In this document: positions 30,743 to 35,416 of the stretch, in pieces
Layout: every line of letters begins with the position of its first letter
Numbering within the stretch: the first letter of the stretch is position 1
Origin: JACDAN01 sp046714355
Lineage (GTDB): Bacteria > Actinomycetota > Thermoleophilia > Gaiellales > Gaiellaceae
Length of the DNA stretch: 35,416 nucleotides
Direction: 5' to 3'
Assembly: GCA_046714355.1 (NCBI GenBank)
Contig: JBKKAR010000027.1
Span: 1-35,416 of the forward strand
The notes under the pieces: generated by a model
What the model was told of the DNA's origin: nothing
Seen by the model: the letters and a program-made list of their open reading frames with translations, nothing else
Databases searched by the model: none
Made by a program: the position numbers and the translations under genes

Positions 30743-31607
30743 GCGCATCGCGAAACGCCTGATCACCCGCCGTCGCGCGCAGCCGCTCGAAGTGTTCCGT
30801 CGCGTAGTCGACGAAATCGAAGTCGAGCTCCGAGATTCCCTGCTGGACGACGCCCCACATGGCCTCGCGGAAGTCGGACATGAAGCGCATGAGGCGGAGC
30901 GCGCGAGCGTCCTTGTCCCGAGGTGCTTCGAAGTACGCCTCGAGCAGTGCACGGTTCGCCTCCTCGTCGAACTCGTGGTTGATGGAGAAGTTGGCGAGAT
31001 CGAAGAAGCGGTCGCCCATTCCCGCGTACTCCCAGTCGACGATTCGAATCCGCGCGCCGTCGTCGATGAAGTTCGCGTTCAGGAGGTCGTTGTGGCAGGC
31101 GACGGGCTGCTCCCCTCGCCGCGTCCTCTCGATCTGGTCGGCGATCTCAGTCGCCCACGCGTAGTCGTCCGGAATCGGCACGCCGCTCGCGCCGGCTGTC
31201 ACGGCGTAGGCCTCCACAACGCGGAAAGAGTCAAATCGGCCGGGGATCGGTGGGCCATCGTGGAAGAGGCGGATCGTGGCGGCGACACGACGCACCGCCT
31301 CTGGTCGCCGCAGCTCCTCCACCGGGATGGGCCGCCCCTCGATGAAGCGCGTCACGAGGTAGCCCTCGGGCTCGACGAAGCAGACCACGTCCGGACCCAC
31401 CCCCACCGCCGCGGCAACGACGGAAGCACCGTGCTCCACGGAGCGGTCGATCCCGAGGAGCTCGGTGTCCTTGCCGCCGATCCGGAGCACATACGCATCT
31501 CCTTCGACGAGGACCTTGAAGTTGTGGTTCGTGATGCCGCCGCCGAGCGGCTCTAGCTCGACTGCCCGTCCCGGCCAGACACGCGCCGCAATCGCTTCTG
31601 GCTGCAT
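30729..31607 (-). CDS. Choline/ethanolamine kinase-like phosphotransferase
   Basis: 292 residues of the APH/choline kinase fold. GGGITNHNFKV is the choline-kinase-like ATP loop, VLRIGG holds the ATP Lys/Arg position, CHNDLLNANF is the catalytic Brenner-type motif (His172, Asp174, Asn179), and IVDWEYAGMGD holds the metal Asp191. The ITNHNF and DWEYAGMGDRFFDLANF patterns are closer to choline/ethanolamine kinases (LicA type) than to antibiotic phosphotransferases. The actual small-molecule substrate is open. ATG 31607 has TAGGAT (31619-31614 on this strand) 6 nt upstream, sharing TA with the divergent HAD gene's -10. It overlaps the exonuclease gene by 14 nt at the 3' end. Confidence 0.85.
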   Translation of the reverse strand: MQPEAIAARVWPGRAVELEPLGGGITNHNFKVLVEGDAYVLRIGGKDTELLGIDRSVEHGASVVAAAVGVGPDVVCFVEPEGYLVTRFIEGRPIPVEELRRPEAVRRVAATIRLFHDGPPIPGRFDSFRVVEAYAVTAGASGVPIPDDYAWATEIADQIERTRRGEQPVACHNDLLNANFIDDGARIRIVDWEYAGMGDRFFDLANFSINHEFDEEANRALLEAYFEAPRDKDARALRLMRFMSDFREAMWGVVQQGISELDFDFVDYATEHFERLRATAGDQAFRDALSAS

Positions 31608-31613
31608 CCGGCG

Positions 31614-31623
31614 ATCCTAGACT
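31614..31623. promoter_or_regulatory. Overlapping divergent -10 boxes of kinase-like and HAD genes
   Basis: ATCCTAGACT reads TAGACT on the plus strand (31618-31623, 7 nt before ATG 31631) and TAGGAT on the minus strand (31619-31614, 6 nt before ATG 31607). The two boxes share the TA step, and the two start codons are only 23 bp apart. Confidence 0.6.
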
Positions 31624-31630
31624 GGCCCGA

Positions 31631-32275
31631 ATGGCTGCTCGCGCGCTCGCCTTCGACTTCAACGGCACGCTTTCCGATGACGAGCCTCTGCTCTACGCGA
31701 TCTTCAGCGAGCTCTTTGCCGAGCTCGGCCGCCCGCTGGCCAGAGAGGAGTATTTCGAGCGCCTCGCCGGGTTGTCCGACCCCGAGATCGTGCGCGTCTG
31801 GCTGGGAGAGGATCATCCCGAGCTCGCGACGGTGCTCGCCGAGCGCGTTTCCCGCTACAGGGCGACTGCCGCGGACGGCTTGACGGTCGGTCGCGAGGTG
31901 CGCGAGGCCGTGTGGTACGCGGCAGAGCGCGTTCCCGTTGCGGTCGTCTCCGGTGCGCTCCGCGCCGAGGTCGAGCCGGTCCTCGCGGCCGCCGGGCTGA
32001 GGGAGGCGGTCACGGCCGTCGTGACGGCGGAGGACGTCCGGCAGGGAAAGCCCGATCCCGAAGGCTATCTGGCAGCCCTCGCGCTGCTCGACGGTGGGAT
32101 TCGGGCCGAGGACGTCACCGCCTTCGAGGACACCGAGGCTGGCGTGGCCGCCGCCAAGGCCGCTGGGATGCGCTGCGTCGCGGTGCTCGGCACGCTGGCG
32201 CCGGAGCGGCTCGCCCTCGCGGATGAGATCGCTCCGGCGCTGAACCTCGAAGCGGTGCGCCGCGCGCTCGGGTAA
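31631..32275 (+). CDS. HAD-superfamily hydrolase with DxN nucleophile loop
   Basis: 214 residues, beta-phosphoglucomutase/phosphatase-like HAD layout. Motif I is FDFNGTLSDDEP: Asp9 as nucleophile, but Asn11 where the acid/base Asp (DxD) stands in most phosphatases. Motif II is VVSGAL, motif III Lys is in GKPDPEGY, and motif IV is AFEDTEAGVAAAKAAGM. The alpha-helical cap (20-85) is type C1. Loss of the +2 Asp would slow classic phosphatase turnover, so the substrate or mechanism may differ. The ATG has TAGACT 7 nt upstream, leaderless. The next gene is convergent after 19 nt. Confidence 0.85.
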   Translation: MAARALAFDFNGTLSDDEPLLYAIFSELFAELGRPLAREEYFERLAGLSDPEIVRVWLGEDHPELATVLAERVSRYRATAADGLTVGREVREAVWYAAERVPVAVVSGALRAEVEPVLAAAGLREAVTAVVTAEDVRQGKPDPEGYLAALALLDGGIRAEDVTAFEDTEAGVAAAKAAGMRCVAVLGTLAPERLALADEIAPALNLEAVRRALG

Positions 32276-32294
32276 GCCTCTACGCCCTTGGCGG

Positions 32295-33899
32295 TTAGGT
32301 GGGTGGCGCTCCGGTGGGCTCCTCCCTGTCGGTGACCCGCATCGCCGAGTCGAACTCGATCGTGCGCACCGGCCCGGTGTACCGCTTGTTAGCGCCGAGC
32401 ACCCACCAGATCCCGACCAGGATGATGACGCCGAAGAGGAGGATTGGTCCGTAGTTCAGGTACGTCCCGTTGAAGTCGTCCTCCCAGGGCACGCCGGTGG
32501 AGCTGAACGGCAGGCTGAAGGCGACGAGGCAGATCAGGACCCAGACGACCGCGATCGGATTCATCCACTTGTACTTCGAGCCGAGATTCCATGCCCCCGC
32601 CTGGAAACTGTCGCCCGCGCGCCAGCGCAGGTAGACCGGAATGACGTAGGCGGCGTAGAGGCCCATCGTGGCCATGGTGGTCACCGCGAAGAAGGCGTAC
32701 TGGTAGCCGTCGCCGTTCACCCTCAGCGCAGGCAGGGTGATGATCACAGCGGCAACGGCGCTGGCGAGCACGGCATAGACGGGAACGTGACGCTTGTCGA
32801 CCCGGCTCCAGAGCTGCCAGCCCGGAACGGCGCGGTCACGGGAGAAGGCATAGAACGTGCGCGAGCAGCTCGTCAGGCACGCCATCCCGCAGAAGATCTG
32901 CCCGACCAGCGCGAGCAGGATGACCGTCTCGGCCCATCCCTCGCTCATCGCGCTCGTGAAGATGGCCGGTGCGTAGCCGAGCCCTTCGTTCACGGCGTCG
33001 ACGTCGACGGCCGCGAACGTGATCGCGAGCAGCACGACGTAGCCGAGGACGCCCGAATAGAGGACGGAGCGCCAGATCCCCCTGGCCGCCGCCATCTCGG
33101 CGTCGCGTGTCTCCTCAGCGACGTGGGCGGACGCGTCGTACCCCGTGATCGTGTACATCGTCAACAGCCATCCGACCGGGACGACGAGTAACAGGAAGGC
33201 CAGGCCTGACGTCGCACCCCCGTCGAAGCCCGAGTTGTTGATCGTCTGCGTGAACACGAAATCGGCACTCTGATGCCGGTCGGGCACGAAGATGAGGATC
33301 AGCACGATCGCGGCGAAGCCGAACAGGTGCCAGAAAACCGAGATGTTGTTGAAGAGCGCGACGAGCCGCGACGAGTAGATGTTGAGGAGGGCGTGCACGA
33401 CAATCAGCACGAGGAAGACGGCGAAGATGTCCCGGACGTTGGCCCCGTCCGCGAAGTTGACGATCCCGAGATCGAGACTCCAGAGGTTGAAGAGGGTCGA
33501 GCCGAACAGCGCGGCGGCGTAGTCCACGGAGGCGACGACGGCGATCAGCCCGATGACATTGAACCAGCCGGTGAACCAGGACCAGCCGGCGCCGCCGAGC
33601 CTGTGAGCCCACCAGTACGGTCCGCCGGCCGTGGGAAAGGCGGAGGCGAGCTCGCTCATGCTGAGGGCGACGAAGAGAATGAGGCCGACGATGATCGGCC
33701 ATCCCCACGAGATGTTGACCGGGCCTCCGTAGTTCCAGGCCTGGCCGTAGGTCGTGAAGCACCCGGCGAGGATCGAGATGATCGTGAACGAGATCGCGAA
33801 GTTGGAGAATCCGCTCCAGACTCGTGAGAGCTCCTGCTTGTAGCCAAGCTCGGCGAGCCTTTGCTCGTCGCGGTTCTGGATCTTCGGACCTTCCGTCAT
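32295..33899 (-). CDS. APC-superfamily amino acid/amine permease
   Basis: 534 residues with about 12 transmembrane segments of the amino acid-polyamine-organocation family. The N-terminus YKQELSRVWSGFSNFAISFTIISILAG matches the family's TM1 pattern of GABA/amino-acid permeases, and GWPIIVGLILFVALSMSELASAFPTAGGPYWWAHRLG is the typical TM2-loop. Uptake of amino acids, GABA or polyamines is likely. The frame is open upstream to 34010, but ATG 33899 is chosen because AGGAGGAGGATC stands directly before it, the strongest Shine-Dalgarno in the window; the family N-terminus also begins there. It is divergent from the glutamine-synthetase-like gene, suggesting a shared role in amine use. Confidence 0.9.
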   Translation of the reverse strand: MTEGPKIQNRDEQRLAELGYKQELSRVWSGFSNFAISFTIISILAGCFTTYGQAWNYGGPVNISWGWPIIVGLILFVALSMSELASAFPTAGGPYWWAHRLGGAGWSWFTGWFNVIGLIAVVASVDYAAALFGSTLFNLWSLDLGIVNFADGANVRDIFAVFLVLIVVHALLNIYSSRLVALFNNISVFWHLFGFAAIVLILIFVPDRHQSADFVFTQTINNSGFDGGATSGLAFLLLVVPVGWLLTMYTITGYDASAHVAEETRDAEMAAARGIWRSVLYSGVLGYVVLLAITFAAVDVDAVNEGLGYAPAIFTSAMSEGWAETVILLALVGQIFCGMACLTSCSRTFYAFSRDRAVPGWQLWSRVDKRHVPVYAVLASAVAAVIITLPALRVNGDGYQYAFFAVTTMATMGLYAAYVIPVYLRWRAGDSFQAGAWNLGSKYKWMNPIAVVWVLICLVAFSLPFSSTGVPWEDDFNGTYLNYGPILLFGVIILVGIWWVLGANKRYTGPVRTIEFDSAMRVTDREEPTGAPPT

Positions 33900-33934
33900 G
33901 CCGATCCTCCTCCTGACCCCGTGGCCGACGGGCG

Positions 33935-33964
33935 AATCTACTTCGACGCCGGAACGGAAGTCAA
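33935..33964 (-). promoter_or_regulatory. Promoter of the permease gene (TTGACT-N18-TAGATT)
   Basis: On the minus strand TTGACT (33964-33959), an 18-bp spacer and TAGATT (33940-33935) precede a leader of about 28 nt that carries AGGAGG before ATG 33899. It is one of only two promoters here with a good -35. Confidence 0.6.
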
Positions 33965-34023
33965 CCTCGGTGCGGACGCCGGGCCCCTGCATCGCGGCGT
34001 CCGCAAGCACTAGGATCGCTCAG

Positions 34024-35355
34024 GTGCTGAGCTTCGAGGAGCTCGTGGGCCTCGTCAAGCGGGGCGAGGTCGACACGGTAATCGTCGCCTTCACGGACAT
34101 GCAGGGCCGCCTGATGGGCAAGCGCCTGCACGCCGAGTTCTTCCTCGACGAGGCGGTCGAGCACGGCGTCGAGGGCTGCAACTACTTACTCGCGCTCGAG
34201 ATGGAGATGGATCCGGTGACGGGCTATGCGCTCGCGAGCTGGGACCAGGGCTACGGCGACTTCCGGCTCGAGCCCGACCTGGCGACCCTCCGGCGGATCC
34301 CCTGGCTGGAGTCGACCGCGCTCGTCCTGGCCGACGTCCTCTCGCACGACGGCGCCGATGTGAAGCCGTCGCCGCGGCAGGTACTGAAGGCGCAGGTCGC
34401 ACGCGCCGAGGCGCTCGGGTACGCGCCGATGTTCGGCTCCGAGCTCGAGTTCTATCTCCTGCGGGAAACCTACGAGGAGGCGCACGCCAAGCACTATCGG
34501 GACCTGACGCCGTCCGTGCCGTACGTCCTCGACTACCACATCCTGGCGGCGACCTACGACGAGCCGTTCATCCGACAGGTCCGGAACGGCATGCACGGCG
34601 CCGGGATCCGTGTCGAGACCTCGAAGGGCGAGGCCTTCCCTGGCCAGCACGAGATCAACTTCCGGTACGCCGACGCCGTCGCGATGGCTGACAACCACGT
34701 GATCTACAAGAACGGCGCGAAGGAGATCGCGCACCTCAACGGCTGCTCGGTCACCTTCATGGCCAAGCCCGACCACACGTGGCTCGGGAGCTCCTGTCAT
34801 ATCCACTCGAGCCTCTGGCGGGACGGGGAAGCCGCCTTTGCCGGTGAGTCGGACGTCTTCAAGCAGTATCTCGCCGGCCAGATCGCCGCGCTGAAGGAGC
34901 TGGCTGTCTTCCTCGCGCCGACGATTAACTCGTACAAGCGTTTTGCCGCGGGCAGCTGGGCCCCGACGACCCTTGCCTGGGGCCGCGACAACCGCACCTG
35001 CGGCTTCAGGATCGTCGGGCACGGCCCCGCCCTCCGGACGGAGACGCGGATCCCCGGCGGCGACGTCAACCCGTACCTCGCGTTCGCCGCGCTGCTCGCG
35101 GCCGGACTCCACGGAATCGAGAACGAGCTGGAGCTGCCGCCGCCGCTCGAGGGCAACGCCTACGAATCGGACGCCGAGCGCTTCCCGCACTCCATGCGGG
35201 AGGCCATCGCCGCGCTCGAGGAAGGCACGATCGCGCGGCAGGCGCTCGGAGACGAGGTCGTCGACCACTACCTCAACTACGCGCGCACGGAGCAGCGGCT
35301 CTTCGACGAGGTCGTCACCTGCTACGAGCGCGAGCGCATGTTCGAGCGCGGGTGA
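34024..35355 (+). CDS. Glutamine synthetase-like gamma-glutamyl amine ligase
   Basis: 443 residues of the glutamine synthetase fold, of the GlnA3/GlnA4/PuuA-type group that attaches glutamate to amines such as ethanolamine, polyamines or similar. Metal and substrate motifs are complete: GSELEFYL, FPGQHEINFRY, GSSCHIHSSL and the ATP/phosphate segment NSYKRFAAGSWAPTTLAWG with RDNRTCGFRI. The N-terminal FTDMQGRLMGKR is the form seen in amine ligases; the regulatory adenylylation Tyr segment is not evident. The GTG at 34024 is preferred over upstream codons because TAGGAT (34011-34016) lies 7 nt before it. The next start overlaps its stop (GTGA), with a PuuD-like hydrolase that would remove the glutamyl group later in the pathway. 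Confidence 0.88.
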   Translation: MLSFEELVGLVKRGEVDTVIVAFTDMQGRLMGKRLHAEFFLDEAVEHGVEGCNYLLALEMEMDPVTGYALASWDQGYGDFRLEPDLATLRRIPWLESTALVLADVLSHDGADVKPSPRQVLKAQVARAEALGYAPMFGSELEFYLLRETYEEAHAKHYRDLTPSVPYVLDYHILAATYDEPFIRQVRNGMHGAGIRVETSKGEAFPGQHEINFRYADAVAMADNHVIYKNGAKEIAHLNGCSVTFMAKPDHTWLGSSCHIHSSLWRDGEAAFAGESDVFKQYLAGQIAALKELAVFLAPTINSYKRFAAGSWAPTTLAWGRDNRTCGFRIVGHGPALRTETRIPGGDVNPYLAFAALLAAGLHGIENELELPPPLEGNAYESDAERFPHSMREAIAALEEGTIARQALGDEVVDHYLNYARTEQRLFDEVVTCYERERMFERG

Positions 35356-35416
35356 GGCCGCTGATCGGTATCACGTCGTATGCGGAGGAAGTCCGAATGG
35401 GCGTCTGGACGGAGGA
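35352..35416 (+). CDS. PuuD-like gamma-glutamyl hydrolase, 5' end only
   Basis: GTG at 35352 overlaps the stop of the glutamine-synthetase-like gene (GTGA). The first 21 codons read MRPLIGITSYAEEVRMGVWTE, then the window ends. RPLIGIT is the N-terminal strand of class I glutamine amidotransferase-like peptidase C26 hydrolases such as PuuD (gamma-glutamyl-GABA hydrolase). Only the start is visible, so the catalytic Cys-His-Glu cannot be checked; the assignment rests on this segment and on the neighbour. Confidence 0.7.
   Translation, partial: MRPLIGITSYAEEVRMGVWTE

Noticed and set aside
33900..34010. Upstream extension of the permease to GTG 34010
   Set aside because: The extra residues cover the -35/-10 and leader of the gene, while AGGAGG directly precedes ATG 33899.
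33898..34023. Upstream extension of the glutamine-synthetase-like gene
   Set aside because: It would overlap the permease promoter and its Shine-Dalgarno region; TAGGAT placed 7 nt before GTG 34024 and the family N-terminus support the later start.

Overview
The window is a gene-dense, very GC-rich bacterial chromosome segment. The gene set and dialect point to Actinobacteriota, most likely class Thermoleophilia (Gaiellales or Solirubrobacterales type). The signs are many GTG starts, GTGA/TGATG stop-start overlaps, and a very frequent leaderless layout in which a -10 box of the form TAnnnT sits 6-7 nt before the start codon. The taxonomic call is inference from gene content. I see no rRNA, tRNA, insertion sequence or CRISPR array.

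Layout. 1-407 (minus) is the 5' part of an unrecognised gene, divergent from recJ (468-2348). A bifunctional (p)ppGpp synthetase/hydrolase gene (2611-4815) follows. The only long non-coding stretch (4816-5238) lies between this gene and a convergent thioesterase, and is packed with large inverted repeats. 5763-8634 holds a secreted LVIVD-repeat protein and a lipoprotein, each followed by a strong hairpin. 8723-10669 has a phosphohexomutase divergent from a small membrane protein. 10727-13672 is a large class III cyclase/ATPase/TPR signalling protein, overlapping tail-to-tail with an endonuclease IV-like TIM-barrel gene. 14559-15676 carries two small secreted-protein genes that both look frameshifted, behind the best consensus promoter of the window. 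16026-18772 is a cytochrome c maturation cluster (ccmE-ccmF-ccmI-like), with CcmE of the CxxxY type. 18826-20007 is an EnvC-like M23 peptidase. A possible small RNA with a canonical terminator lies before the minus-strand hpt and nuclease-like pair.

The most interesting block is 21116-25111: four genes overlapping by 1-4 nt that encode a metallophosphoesterase, a cyclic 2,3-diphosphoglycerate synthetase, a 2-phosphoglycerate kinase and a class II fructose-1,6-bisphosphatase. Together the two middle enzymes would turn 2-phosphoglycerate into cyclic 2,3-diphosphoglycerate, a solute known from methanogenic archaea. The first gene could supply its hydrolysis and the last ties the block to gluconeogenesis.

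25125-35416 contains a MIP18/DUF59 protein, a dimethylglycine-dehydrogenase-like FAD/GcvT protein divergent from a small Cys protein, a cNMP/CBS/DUF294 protein with its DnaQ-like exonuclease partner, a choline-kinase-like gene divergent from a HAD hydrolase, and an amine/amino-acid utilisation group (APC permease, divergent from a gamma-glutamyl-ligase-type glutamine synthetase overlapped by a PuuD-like hydrolase that runs off the end).

Two divergent leaderless pairs (27865/27883 and 31607/31631) appear to share one symmetric -10 element read on both strands.
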